Part shown: positions 12,416 through 20,037 of the stretch, one piece after another | Position numbering within the stretch: the stretch's first letter is position 1 | Layout of the letters: each line of letters opens with the position of its first letter | DNA from: DATKDF01 sp035512795 | Lineage (GTDB): Bacteria; Acidobacteriota; Vicinamibacteria; Vicinamibacterales; SCN-69-37 | Assembly (NCBI GenBank): GCA_035512795.1 | Contig: DATKDF010000126.1 | Span: 1 to 20,037 of the forward strand | DNA length: 20,037 nucleotides | Direction: 5' to 3' | The notes under the pieces: model-generated | What the model saw: the letters and a program-made list of their open reading frames with translations, nothing else | What the model was told of the DNA's origin: nothing | Databases searched by the model: none | Translations under genes and position numbers: made by a program

Positions 12416-13150
12416 TCACCGGCCGAACGGAGACGCGGGCTTCGTGCGCAAACCAAACACCCGGCGGAGGCGAGCCAGGAGTGAATCGGCCGTGCCGGCC
12501 TCTTCGGCCGCGACCAGCGCGTCGAGACACTCGTTCACCGAGGGCACCACGGCAATGCCCAGTCGGCGCGACGACGTCGGCACCGACTGCTGCGTGCCGC
12601 GCCAGACCAGGATCGCGCCCGCCTTGGACTCGAGCGCGACGTCCAGACAGTTGTCGGGCCGGTCATCGACGACCGCGTCGAGATCCAGGGCCTGAGCGAT
12701 GCGCCCGCGTGATCCGTGGACCACGAAGGCACTGGGGTGCGAAAAGCCCAGCCGCTCGAGCCAGCGCTGACTCTGCCGCTGCACCGTCCGGCCGGCAGAA
12801 CGCGGACGGCTCGTGAGAAAGATCACCTCCCACCGCCTGGTGTCGGCCAGCAAGGCCAGCCGGCGGATCGCCCCGCTCTCGATCTCCCCCAACGTTTCCC
12901 AGAAGTCGACCGTCTGCCCCACCGCGCGCCAGACCGCGTCGGCCTGCCGGCGCGACAGGGCGAGCCCCGGCGGCGGCAGGTCCTCGCCCGGGTCCTCGGT
13001 GTCCTCGTCGGCGAGCCCCGGCGGGGGCGGCACACCCGGCTCGCGCTCAACGCGGCCCTGATCGAGCTCGGGGAATAACTCTCGCGCCATCCGCGCAAAC
13101 GGCGTGTGCAGATCGGCGAGCACGCCGTCGAGGTCAAAGCCGATGCGCAT
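12416..13150 (-). CDS. HAD-family hydrolase (phosphatase-like, nucleotidase-type)
   Basis: The 244-residue protein begins MRIGFDLDGVLAD, the HAD motif I with nucleophile Asp6 and Asp8. The second motif is IFLTSRPRS, and the acidic motif IV region is DAVVDDRPDNC, an arrangement like 5'(3')-deoxyribonucleotidase-type phosphatases. Between motifs I and II lies a Pro/Glu/Asp-rich insert (about 33-67, with GVPPPPGLADEDTEDPGEDL) that is unlike a folded cap domain. The ATG at 13150 overlaps the upstream ligase-like gene by 17 bases, so the gene belongs to the polysaccharide operon as its last member. A phosphatase acting on a sugar or lipid phosphate in the pathway is possible; the substrate is unknown. 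A gap of about 260 bases separates it from the next gene. Confidence 0.8.
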   Translation of the reverse strand: MRIGFDLDGVLADLHTPFARMARELFPELDQGRVEREPGVPPPPGLADEDTEDPGEDLPPPGLALSRRQADAVWRAVGQTVDFWETLGEIESGAIRRLALLADTRRWEVIFLTSRPRSAGRTVQRQSQRWLERLGFSHPSAFVVHGSRGRIAQALDLDAVVDDRPDNCLDVALESKAGAILVWRGTQQSVPTSSRRLGIAVVPSVNECLDALVAAEEAGTADSLLARLRRVFGLRTKPASPFGR

Positions 13151-14594
13151 CCGGATCGAGCCCTCGGCTGGGGCGGTGCAGCGCGACCGCGAGCAGTACG
13201 ACGAAGAGCACGGTGTTGCCAGGCTTCTGCAGGCTGAACTCGACGAGCGACTGCGCGGCGATCGCCGTCAGACCGGCCACCGCGCCGGCGCGCAGCCAGA
13301 AACGGGCGGTCTCGTCCTCACGGGCCCGGAAGCGTCGCCAGATGCCCTGTGCGATGAGGACAAGCGCGACGAGCGCGGGAATGGCCAGGAGGACGCCGCC
13401 TTCAGCCAGCACCTGCAGGTAGTCGTTGTGCGCCTGGACGAACAATGTGTGCCGGGGCGCCGTCTGGTACACGGCCATGGCCGTTGCGAACGCACCCACC
13501 CCGACGCCGGCAATCGGGAAGTCACGGGCGATCCGCCAGGTGTCGGTCCAGACCGAGACGCGGTCGGCAATCTCTGCCGGCACGCGCGCGAAGCGTTCGG
13601 CCGCAAAGTCGTAGCCGGCCCAGACCATCACCGCCGCCAGCGCGAGGGGCAGGCCGAGCGCCAGCGCAAAGCGTGTGCGGGCCCGACCCGCGCGCCAGGC
13701 CACGAACCCGCCCAGGACGGCCATCGCGACGCCGACGCTGCCGATCCCTGACCGCGACCCGCTCAGCACGACGGCGGCGCCCAGCACCAGGACCACGGTC
13801 ACGCCGAACGCCGCGCGGCCCGCCTCGGGCGACGCCACCCAACGCCGCCACGTCAGGTGAAAGGAACCCCCGAGTCCGCCGATCGCCTCGCTCGTCGCGA
13901 TGACGCGAGCTGCGACGAGCGGCAGGACCATCGTGACCCATCCGGCGAAGTGATTGCGGTTGACGAACGGACCGAACCCCTCGCCCTCGTACTGGGGGCG
14001 CCAGAACCCATAGATCAGCGTCTCGCCGGGCGTGGAGGCCACGCGCTGGACGATCCCGACGAGACCGACGATCAGCGCCAGGATCGTCAACTGGCTCACG
14101 AGCGTCAGCAGGTTCTCGTAGCGCATCGCCCGCACCGTGCCGACCAGCAGGAGCGCAAAGGACACGAACAAGGCGAGCGCCACGGTCGTGTCCCACACCG
14201 ACAGCGTCGCCGGATGCCAGCCGGCCTGCCGGAGGGCGTAGCCGATTTCGTACTCGGCCAGGACGCGGTGCGCCTCGGGCGACACCACGTCGAAGACTAC
14301 CGGCGGAAGCGGTACGAGTTGCAGGCCGATAGCCAGCCCGACGAGGGCGAGCACCTTGGCGAGGCGCCACAGCCGCCAGTCGTTCCACGCGCGGCCCAGC
14401 AGGATGGCCCACAGGCCGAGTTCCGCGCTGGCGACAGCCACCACCCAATAGGCCCAGGGATAGACGGCCCCGAACGCGAGCACGCCGAAGGCCAGCGTCG
14501 CCATGAGCATCGGGGCAAATCCAGGCATCGGGCGTCGGGATGCAGTCGTCAGGATTGACCCATTGGCCGGCACGGTCAGCGCGCCCGGGCCCAC
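13134..14594 (-). CDS. O-antigen ligase/polymerase-like membrane protein (Wzy_C, PF04932 type)
   Basis: A polytopic inner-membrane protein with roughly ten or more hydrophobic helices in 486 residues. The periplasmic loop signature is present: LSGSRSGIGSVGVAMAVLGG mid-protein, and later FVQAHNDYLQVLAEGG, whose HNDYL(Q) motif is diagnostic for O-antigen ligases and polymerases of this superfamily. These enzymes join or polymerise lipid-linked glycan units on the outer face of the membrane. The GTG at 14594 overlaps the preceding flavoenzyme gene by 19 bases; an ATG at 14528, just before the first helix (MPGFAPMLMATLAFG), is an alternative and may be the true start. It follows the sugar transferase and flavoenzyme in one operon. 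Ligase and polymerase roles cannot be separated from sequence. Confidence 0.88.
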   Translation of the reverse strand: MGPGALTVPANGSILTTASRRPMPGFAPMLMATLAFGVLAFGAVYPWAYWVVAVASAELGLWAILLGRAWNDWRLWRLAKVLALVGLAIGLQLVPLPPVVFDVVSPEAHRVLAEYEIGYALRQAGWHPATLSVWDTTVALALFVSFALLLVGTVRAMRYENLLTLVSQLTILALIVGLVGIVQRVASTPGETLIYGFWRPQYEGEGFGPFVNRNHFAGWVTMVLPLVAARVIATSEAIGGLGGSFHLTWRRWVASPEAGRAAFGVTVVLVLGAAVVLSGSRSGIGSVGVAMAVLGGFVAWRAGRARTRFALALGLPLALAAVMVWAGYDFAAERFARVPAEIADRVSVWTDTWRIARDFPIAGVGVGAFATAMAVYQTAPRHTLFVQAHNDYLQVLAEGGVLLAIPALVALVLIAQGIWRRFRAREDETARFWLRAGAVAGLTAIAAQSLVEFSLQKPGNTVLFVVLLAVALHRPSRGLDPDAHRL

Positions 14595-15745
14595 GACCGG
14601 AACACGACCCGGCGGAACGACGGGTGCGCGAGCAGGGCCATCGCCGTCCGGCCGTGCCAGTTGAACGAGGCATGCGCTTCAACCAGCGGTACGATGCCGT
14701 TGACGCGAGCCAGATCGATCAGGGCATCAATCGCTTCGTCATCGAGGCGCGCGGCCAGCCGTCGGAAACGCAGCCCGGCGCGAATCTCGGAACCGAGCAT
14801 GCGCCGCCAGGCCCGCTCATAGCGGCGGAGGAACGACGCGGTGAGCCGGTTCCGCCCAAGTCCCTCCCGCAGCACACCCGCCGCCAGCCGTCCGCTCAAG
14901 ATGCCGTAGTAGATCCCGCCGCCGGTCGTTGGCTTGACGAGGCCAGCCGCATCACCAACCGCCAGAACGCGATCGGCAAACGTCCGAGGCACGGGCCCGA
15001 GCGGGAGGACCTTCAGGCGGGGCGGCGGCAGTGTAGAGGCCGGGACGCCCACCTCGGCGACCAGCTGGCCGACAAAGGCGTTGAAGTGATCCGCGGCGCG
15101 GTCCTCACTCATCAAACCGATCCGCGCATGTGAGATGCCGGCACGGTCGAAGGGCACGAGCCAGGCGAATCCTCCCGGCGCGACCTCGCGGCCGAACCGG
15201 ACCTGGATCTCCGGCACTTCCGGAAACGGCGCCTCGATCTGGGCGCTCTGCAGGTAGACCGACGGCCGTCCGAATCCCAGCTGCCGGTGGAAGCGGTAGT
15301 TGGCGCCGCACGCGAGCACGGCCGCGCGCGCCTCGATCACCTCAGCGGCGCCACGGATCGTGACCTGCACCGATCGATCGCCAGCCGCGATCTGTTCGAC
15401 GCGGGCCCCGACGCGGAGTTCGGCGCCCGCCGCGACGGCGCGACCAGCCAGCCACCGGTCAAGGCCCGCCCGGTCAATCACGGCCGCGTGCACACGACCG
15501 CTCCGGACGAGGACCGACTCCCCGGCGGCGCCCCAGAACCTCGCCTCGCCGGAGGCTCCCAGCCGGATGGACGCCGGCAGACCGAACTCGGCGAACGCCT
15601 CGAGCCCGATGAGTCCGGTGCAGTGCACCGGCTCGCCCACCGTCTCGTGCTCCTCGAGGAGGACCACGTCATGCCCGGAGGCGGCCAGGTCTGCGGCGGT
15701 GATGGCGCCGGCCGGGCCGGCTCCGATGACGACGACGTCGCGCAC
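14576..15745 (-). CDS. Geranylgeranyl-reductase-family FAD-dependent oxidoreductase
   Basis: The 389-residue protein has the FAD Rossmann motif VVVIGAGPAG (GxGxxG at 8-13) and the acidic end of the second strand LLEEHE. It also has the family VHCTGLIG segment with Cys42 and the second FAD motif VLAVGDAAGLVKPTTGGGIY (Gly264-Asp265). This pattern belongs to the geranylgeranyl reductase family, which saturates isoprenoid double bonds, and more widely to halogenase and monooxygenase relatives. The start is the GTG at 15745, supported by GGGAG five bases upstream, nine bases after the sugar-transferase stop. In a polysaccharide operon it could reduce the polyprenyl carrier or a lipid end group; this is inference. 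Other possible roles are archaeal-type lipid or chlorophyll-like reductions, for which no context exists here. Confidence 0.85.
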   Translation of the reverse strand: MRDVVVIGAGPAGAITAADLAASGHDVVLLEEHETVGEPVHCTGLIGLEAFAEFGLPASIRLGASGEARFWGAAGESVLVRSGRVHAAVIDRAGLDRWLAGRAVAAGAELRVGARVEQIAAGDRSVQVTIRGAAEVIEARAAVLACGANYRFHRQLGFGRPSVYLQSAQIEAPFPEVPEIQVRFGREVAPGGFAWLVPFDRAGISHARIGLMSEDRAADHFNAFVGQLVAEVGVPASTLPPPRLKVLPLGPVPRTFADRVLAVGDAAGLVKPTTGGGIYYGILSGRLAAGVLREGLGRNRLTASFLRRYERAWRRMLGSEIRAGLRFRRLAARLDDEAIDALIDLARVNGIVPLVEAHASFNWHGRTAMALLAHPSFRRVVFRSWARAR

Positions 15746-15754
15746 GCGCTCTCC

Positions 15755-16405
15755 CTAGAACTTGCGACCGCGGACTTCCCAGGATCCGCGGAAGGTGATC
15801 CAGAACGACAGCAGGATCAGACGGATATCGAGCCAGAACGACTGGCGGCGAATATACAGCCGGTCGTAGCGGAATTTCTGCCGGCGCGGAATATCCCGGG
15901 GCGCAAAAATCTGGGCGACGCCGGTCAGGCCCGGACGGACACGGCAGCGGTCCCCAAAGCCCGGCACGTCCTCGAGGGCCACCAGTCGCCCGTCACCGGC
16001 CTGCTCGATCTCGCCCGGCCGGAGAGCCCGCGGCCCCACGAAGCTCATGTCGCCACGAAAGATACTCCAAAGTTGCGGCAGTTCATCCATCGCGGTGGCG
16101 CGTAGCCAGTGGCCGACGCGGGTGATGCGCGGGTCGGCTTCAGCCGCCTGCAAGGCGCCGACCTGCGCCTCGGCGTCCGGCACCATCGATCGGAACTTCA
16201 GCACATCGAACCGGCAGCCGCCGAGCCCGACCCGTTCCTGGCCATAAAAGACGGGCCCGCCATCCTCGGCCTTGACGGCCAGGGCTGCCAGGACCCAGAC
16301 GGGTGCCGAGAGGATGAGGCCCGCGCCGGCGAGCAGGACATCGAGTGCACGCTTGGCCACAGTGCCGTCAGACGCGCCGGCTCGCCGGGACAGGCGATCC
16401 GGCAC
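15755..16405 (-). CDS. Polyprenyl-phosphate sugar-1-phosphate transferase (bacterial sugar transferase, PF02397 type)
   Basis: It starts glycan assembly by moving a sugar-1-phosphate from an NDP-sugar to the membrane carrier undecaprenyl phosphate. All family landmarks are present: KRALDVLLAG with the membrane hairpin (about 18-45), GGPVFYGQERVG, LKFRSM (69-74), MDELPQLWSIFRGDMSFVGP (106-125) and RPGLTGVAQI (157-166). At 216 residues it is a short, WcaJ/WbaP C-terminal-type enzyme without the large N-terminal membrane domain. The GTG at 16405 overlaps the glycosyltransferase gene by 38 bases; an alternative GTG at 16360, right before KRALD and seven bases after that stop codon, would remove the overlap. 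It is followed by the flavoenzyme gene. The sugar cannot be deduced. Confidence 0.95.
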   Translation of the reverse strand: MPDRLSRRAGASDGTVAKRALDVLLAGAGLILSAPVWVLAALAVKAEDGGPVFYGQERVGLGGCRFDVLKFRSMVPDAEAQVGALQAAEADPRITRVGHWLRATAMDELPQLWSIFRGDMSFVGPRALRPGEIEQAGDGRLVALEDVPGFGDRCRVRPGLTGVAQIFAPRDIPRRQKFRYDRLYIRRQSFWLDIRLILLSFWITFRGSWEVRGRKF

Positions 16406-17633
16406 TCGTCGGCGCGGTCACCGCGCCAAAGAGCTCGAAGTACCGGGCCACCTGCCGGCGCCGGTCGAACATGACGCTTGCCTCGCGGGCCCGTGCCCCC
16501 TGCCGGCTGGTCTCGGCCCGGTCGTCGTAGCAGGCCCGGATCGCCGCCGCCATCGACGCGGCATCGCCCGGTTCGGCGAGCCGGCCACACCCGTGTCGGG
16601 TGGTGAGTGCCGCCACCTCGCAGTCGGCCTCCACCGCCGCGACATACGGCCGGCCGGCTGCCAGGATGCCGTAGAGCTTGCTCGGCACGATGTACCCGGC
16701 GAGTCCCCGCTGGAGCGACACGATGAACAGATCGGCCGTCGCGAACGACTCCCGGAGGCCCTCCCTGGGCGTGAACGGCAGGAACCTGACGTTGGTCAGG
16801 CCCAGTCGGGTCACCTGCGCCTGAAGTTCCGGCTTCTTGACGCCCTCGCCGACGAACACCACGTCGAGATCCGGCAGATCCGACAGGAGTGCCGCAGCAT
16901 CGACGACGGTCTCGAGGCTCTGTGACAGCCCCAGGTTGCCCGAGTGCATCACGACAAAGCGGTCTGCCAGGCCGTGCGCTTCGGAGAACGCATTCCGCTT
17001 CGGTGCCGGCGCAATGGCCGTCGTGTCGGCCCAGTCGGCGATGATCACGGTACGGTCTGGCGGCGCCCCCTTGTTCTCGAGGAGGCGCTGACGCATCGTC
17101 TCGCCAAGCGCGACGTTGACGGCGGCTCGTCGCACCAGGAACTCATTGACGCGCTGCAGCATGGCATTGACGGTGTCGCTGTGGAAGTCCTGCAGCAGGA
17201 CCGTGACCTCCGGAAACAGATCCTTGAATGCCATGACGAGGGGCGCGCGATGCCGTTTGCCCGTCAGCCAGGCCGCCAGCCCGATGATCGGCGGATCGGT
17301 CAGTGCGACGACCACGTCCGGGCGGTCGAGACGGAGCCCGGCGTAGCAGGCCGACAGGAAGTAGGTGACGTAGTTGGTGGCCCGGCCGATGAAGCGCGCC
17401 TTCGGGAAACGAGTGCCCCGCGCGCGGAGGATCCGGACGCCCGCGTGCTCCTCCCGACTGACAAGGGCGCGCGACGACGGGACGCGGCCCTCGGCCGGGA
17501 GCAGCGGCACGCCGGCCACCACCGACACCCGGCAGCCATGGACGGCCACGAGATCCTCACAGAGATCGGTCAGCAACTGCCCGGTCGCGGTCGTGTCCGG
17601 GTAGTAGGACCGGTTGAAGAAGGCGATATGCAC
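16368..17633 (-). CDS. GT4-family glycosyltransferase (WbuB-like)
   Basis: A cytoplasmic GT-B glycosyltransferase of 421 residues. The N-terminal part has the donor/acceptor loop YYPDTTATGQLLTDL (10-24), as in WbuB-type enzymes that add the second sugar. The C-terminal Rossmann domain has VVMHSGNLGLSQSLET (227-242), FVGEG and the nucleotide-sugar site VPSKLYGILAAGRPYVA (316-332). The start is taken as the GTG at 17633, which gives a normal N-terminal strand (VHIAFFNRSYYPD); the frame stays open upstream to 17735 but that part reads as Arg-rich and overlaps the epimerase gene. It lies 32 bases after the epimerase stop. No RBS is apparent. Confidence 0.9.
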   Translation of the reverse strand: MHIAFFNRSYYPDTTATGQLLTDLCEDLVAVHGCRVSVVAGVPLLPAEGRVPSSRALVSREEHAGVRILRARGTRFPKARFIGRATNYVTYFLSACYAGLRLDRPDVVVALTDPPIIGLAAWLTGKRHRAPLVMAFKDLFPEVTVLLQDFHSDTVNAMLQRVNEFLVRRAAVNVALGETMRQRLLENKGAPPDRTVIIADWADTTAIAPAPKRNAFSEAHGLADRFVVMHSGNLGLSQSLETVVDAAALLSDLPDLDVVFVGEGVKKPELQAQVTRLGLTNVRFLPFTPREGLRESFATADLFIVSLQRGLAGYIVPSKLYGILAAGRPYVAAVEADCEVAALTTRHGCGRLAEPGDAASMAAAIRACYDDRAETSRQGARAREASVMFDRRRQVARYFELFGAVTAPTSAGSPVPASRRV

Positions 17634-17665
17634 GGGATTGAAGGCGCCACGGCGGCGCGGATCGC

Positions 17666-18682
17666 CTAGCGCTCCGTCAGGCGAACGGACAGGCTCGACG
17701 CGACGGCCTCGCGGTCTTTCTCCCGGAAGTACCAATCGATCGTCCGGTGCAGGCCGTCCATGAACCTCACCTGAGGCTCCCAGCCCAGGAGCATCCGTGC
17801 GAGCGCGTTGTCGGCGACGCGATTGAGCGGCCCGGTCGGCATCTCCGGATGCAGTTCGACGTCAGCGTGATGCCCGGTGACGCGCAACACCTCGCGCGCC
17901 GCATCGATCACACGCGTCCGCTCCATGGTCCCGAGATTGACGGCCGAGCCGTCGTCGATCTTCTCGGCGGCGAGGATGGTGCCGCTCACGATGTCGCTCA
18001 CGTGCGTCCAGTTCCGGATCTGTGCGCCCGTGCCCCAGACCACGTACGGGTCCTGCTTGACGAACGCGCGCGCAATCATGGCGATGACAGCGTGGTTTTC
18101 GTGGCCGCGTTCGCCGTACACGGTGAAGTACCGGCAGTTGGCCGACTTCATGCCGGTTTCCTCGGCATAGGCACGGAGGGTCATCTCGGCCATGAGCTTG
18201 GCCCATCCATACATGTTGTCGGCGTCGTACGGCGGCCCCACCATGTCTTCGGTCAGGTAGAGAATCTGTCCGGGGTCGGTTTGCAGGTGGTTCGGGTAGA
18301 CGCAACCCGATGAGGCATACACGACCTTCTCGACGCCGGCATCGCGGCACGCCTTGAAGACCAGACCGTCGAGCAGCAGGTTGGTGGCACATGCGACCTG
18401 GTGCAGATCGACGTAGCCGCGGCCCCCGTGATCGGCCGCCAGGTGAACGACCAGGTTCATCCCCTTGACCGCCGCTGACGCCACCGCCTGGTCGAGCAGG
18501 TCCCCGTGCTGGAACTCGACGGCGCCGCGATCGACGAGCTGGCGGATGTTCTCGAGGCGTCCGCTGCTGAGGTTGTCCACGACGCGGACCGTGGCGCCGC
18601 GCTCGACGAGTGCATCCACCAGATGCGACCCGATGAATGACGCGCCTCCCGTCACGAGAACCTTGCGAGTCTTCCAGTTCAT
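17666..18682 (-). CDS. NAD-dependent nucleotide-sugar epimerase/dehydratase (extended SDR)
   Basis: A 338-residue extended short-chain dehydrogenase acting on NDP-sugars in the cytoplasm. The NAD site is VLVTGGASFIGSH (8-20); the middle Gly of the usual GxxGxxG is Ser15, a variant also met in this group. The Asp after the second strand is in VVDNLSSGR. The catalytic set is VYASSGCVYP (Ser124/125) and MYGWAKL (Tyr158, Lys162), followed by YFTVYGERGHENHAVI, and the RNWTHVSDIV segment is typical of NDP-sugar epimerases. The ATG at 18682 is preceded by GGAG about 10 bases upstream; the open frame upstream to 19504 is a shadow of the carbamoyltransferase gene. It would supply a modified sugar to the pathway below. 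Whether it is a 4-epimerase, a 3,5-epimerase or a dehydratase is not decided by the sequence. Confidence 0.92.
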   Translation of the reverse strand: MNWKTRKVLVTGGASFIGSHLVDALVERGATVRVVDNLSSGRLENIRQLVDRGAVEFQHGDLLDQAVASAAVKGMNLVVHLAADHGGRGYVDLHQVACATNLLLDGLVFKACRDAGVEKVVYASSGCVYPNHLQTDPGQILYLTEDMVGPPYDADNMYGWAKLMAEMTLRAYAEETGMKSANCRYFTVYGERGHENHAVIAMIARAFVKQDPYVVWGTGAQIRNWTHVSDIVSGTILAAEKIDDGSAVNLGTMERTRVIDAAREVLRVTGHHADVELHPEMPTGPLNRVADNALARMLLGWEPQVRFMDGLHRTIDWYFREKDREAVASSLSVRLTER

Positions 18683-18706
18683 TGCTCTCTGCTCCCTGTC
18701 TGCCCT

Positions 18707-18729
18707 GGGTGATCGGCGACCGATCGCCC
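18707..18729. repeat. Hairpin between carbamoyltransferase and epimerase genes
   Basis: GATCGG and CCGATC around a CGA loop extend with a T:G wobble and three G:C pairs to a 10-base-pair stem. It lies in the 92-base gap, about 25 bases before the epimerase ATG. There is no T-run on either side, so it is not a standard intrinsic terminator; it may set relative expression or be a processing site. Confidence 0.5.
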
Positions 18730-18774
18730 CTCCTGAGTCTCGGCCTCTCGGGCGTGCTGCTGTATCCGCATGGC

Positions 18775-20037
18775 CTACCGGACCTGCCCGGCGGGCACCG
18801 CCGAACCGGTCTCGGCCGCGGGCACCCCGGCTCCGGCCTCGGCAACGTGCGGCTTGGTGACAACGTGGTTGCCCAGAACGAGCACGTCCATGCGGGTCCT
18901 GAGGAAGCAGTCGAGCGCCTCCTCGGGCCGATGGACGATGGGCTCGTTCTCGTTGAACGAGGTATTGAGCAGGATGGGCACCCCCGTCCGTCGCTCGAAC
19001 GCGCGGATGAGTTTCCAGTACCGCTCGTTGTCCACCCGGTTGACGGTCTGGAGGCGCCCGCTGCCGTCGACGTGCGTGACCGCCGGAATCACGGCCCGCT
19101 GCCCGGGCCGAACCGGATAGACCTGAAGCATGAACGGGTCGGGGACCGAGTCCTCGAAGTACGCCCGGTGCGCCTCTTCGAGTACCGAGGGTGCAAACGG
19201 CCTGAACTTCTCCCGGAACTTGATCCTGGTGTTGATGATGTCGCGCATGTCGGCCCGCCGGGGATCGGCCAGGATGCTGCGGTTGCCCAGGGCGCGCGCG
19301 CCCCACTCCATCCGGCCCTGAAACCAGCCGACGACCAGTCCTTCGGCGATGCGCGCGGCCGTCCAGTCGGCCAGGTCGTCGAACGCGGGACTCCGCCGCA
19401 CCGTGCAGGCCCCTGCGGCCAGATCGGCCTGGCGCCCGGCCAGCGCAACCTCGATCGCCTGGTCGTCGAAGGCCGGGCCCCAGTAGCCATGCGTGACCAC
19501 GCACCCCCGGCGCCCGCCGAGTACCTGGTTCCAGACCCAGTAGGCCGCCCCGAGCGCCGTCCCGTTGTCACCAGCCGCGGGCTGGATGTAGACCTCCTCG
19601 AACGGTGTCCGCGCCCGGATCTTCCCGTTGGCGACGCTGTTCATCGCGCAGCCACCCGCCAGGCAGAGCCGGCCGAGACCCGTGGCCGCGTGCACGCCGG
19701 TCAGCACGTGGAACGCCGCCTGCTCGAACACGGCCTGCAGCGAAGCCGCGAGTGCCTCGTGCCGGGCCGTCACGGGCTCGTCGGGCCGGCGCGCGGGTCC
19801 GAGGACCGACTCGAGCTTCGGCGAGTAGACGCGGCCGAGCTCCGGCTCTCCATCCTGCCAGGTCATGGCGGCGCCACCGGACCAGTGCTGAAAGTACGAC
19901 AGGTCGAGCTCGAAGGCGCCGCCGGGCGTCAGGCGCACCAGCGGACTCAGTTGCGCGACGAAGTCCGGCGCGCCGTACGGCGCCAGCCCCATGACCTTGA
20001 ACTCGTCGCCAAACTTCAGAAAGCCCAGGTACTGGGT
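18775..20037 (-). CDS. NodU/TobZ-family carbamoyltransferase (partial; N-terminus off right edge)
   Basis: These enzymes move a carbamoyl group from carbamoyl phosphate, via carbamoyl adenylate, to a hydroxyl of a sugar or natural product. The window holds the last 420 residues, starting inside the YrdC/TsaD-like part: GDEFKVMGLAPYGAP, then LCLAGGCAMNSVANGKI, QPAAGDNGTALGAAYW, QGRMEWGARALGNRSILADP, and the C-terminal signature ILLNTSFNENEPIVHRPEEA. The ATG at 19992 is internal (the VMGLAPYG motif), not the start. After the conserved end (VLVLGNHVVTK) comes a ~25-residue Ala/Gly/Pro/Val tail without obvious fold. It is upstream of and in line with the epimerase gene; carbamoylation of a glycan sugar is the likely role, although a linked small molecule cannot be ruled out. 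Confidence 0.95.
   Translation of the reverse strand, partial: TQYLGFLKFGDEFKVMGLAPYGAPDFVAQLSPLVRLTPGGAFELDLSYFQHWSGGAAMTWQDGEPELGRVYSPKLESVLGPARRPDEPVTARHEALAASLQAVFEQAAFHVLTGVHAATGLGRLCLAGGCAMNSVANGKIRARTPFEEVYIQPAAGDNGTALGAAYWVWNQVLGGRRGCVVTHGYWGPAFDDQAIEVALAGRQADLAAGACTVRRSPAFDDLADWTAARIAEGLVVGWFQGRMEWGARALGNRSILADPRRADMRDIINTRIKFREKFRPFAPSVLEEAHRAYFEDSVPDPFMLQVYPVRPGQRAVIPAVTHVDGSGRLQTVNRVDNERYWKLIRAFERRTGVPILLNTSFNENEPIVHRPEEALDCFLRTRMDVLVLGNHVVTKPHVAEAGAGVPAAETGSAVPAGQVR

Noticed and set aside
11517..12695. Plus-strand open frame of 392 codons spanning PilZ, the DUF5658-like gene and a gap
   Set aside because: Composition is that of an antisense shadow and it also crosses non-coding sequence containing the sigma-54 promoter.
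18707..18729. Intrinsic terminator
   Set aside because: The stem is good but no T-run follows on either strand, and the operon continues in the same direction.
18683..19504. Upstream extension of the epimerase frame
   Set aside because: The extension lies out of frame inside the carbamoyltransferase gene and reads as Arg/Gly-rich nonsense; ATG 18682 has an RBS and starts the normal Rossmann strand.

Overview
This is a high-GC window with tightly packed genes, many GTG starts and many 4-17 nt gene overlaps. The gene set (lasso-type RiPP genes inside an exopolysaccharide locus, a sigma-54 style promoter, a PilZ protein, a geranylgeranyl-reductase-like flavoenzyme) suggests a soil-type Acidobacteriota, perhaps Vicinamibacteria. 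That placement is inference from gene style only; no rRNA or other marker gene is present.

Left part (1-4813). A minus-strand membrane-anchored protein with an NlpC/P60-like Cys/His arrangement is cut by the left edge. A tRNA-Pro(CGG) and surE follow, both on the minus strand. Diverging from surE is a plus-strand pair: a P1-family (DmpA/NylC-like) self-processing hydrolase, translationally coupled through a GTGA overlap to a sodium:solute symporter.

Middle part (4785-12218), all minus strand. In transcription order: a DUF5658-like membrane protein, a PilZ protein, an NTP_transf_5 nucleotidyltransferase, a PqqD-like protein, a lasso-type B2 protease (transglutaminase fold), a PRMT-like methyltransferase, a second PqqD-like protein, an asparagine-synthetase-like macrolactam synthetase, then a 145-nt regulatory gap, a 59-codon precursor peptide and an HPr-kinase-like kinase. 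Nearly all junctions inside the biosynthetic block overlap. A near-consensus sigma-54 promoter stands before the DUF5658-like gene. I read this as a lasso-type RiPP cluster of the kinase-containing (paeninodin-like) kind. It is unusual in having two separate PqqD proteins, a methyltransferase with its own PqqD-like tail, a precursor whose leader is lasso-like but whose core does not fit the usual ring rule, and no exporter in the window.

Right part (12416-20037), also minus strand: a polysaccharide assembly set. In transcription order: a NodU/TobZ-type carbamoyltransferase (cut by the right edge), an NAD-dependent sugar epimerase, a GT4 glycosyltransferase, a polyprenyl-phosphate sugar-1-phosphate transferase, a geranylgeranyl-reductase-like flavoenzyme, an O-antigen ligase/polymerase-like membrane protein and a HAD-family hydrolase. 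The peptide cluster therefore lies directly downstream of, and in the same direction as, a surface-polysaccharide operon, with a PilZ protein and a sigma-54 promoter at the boundary.

No CRISPR array, insertion sequence, rRNA or origin was seen. The longest stretch without a gene is about 260 bases (12156-12415).
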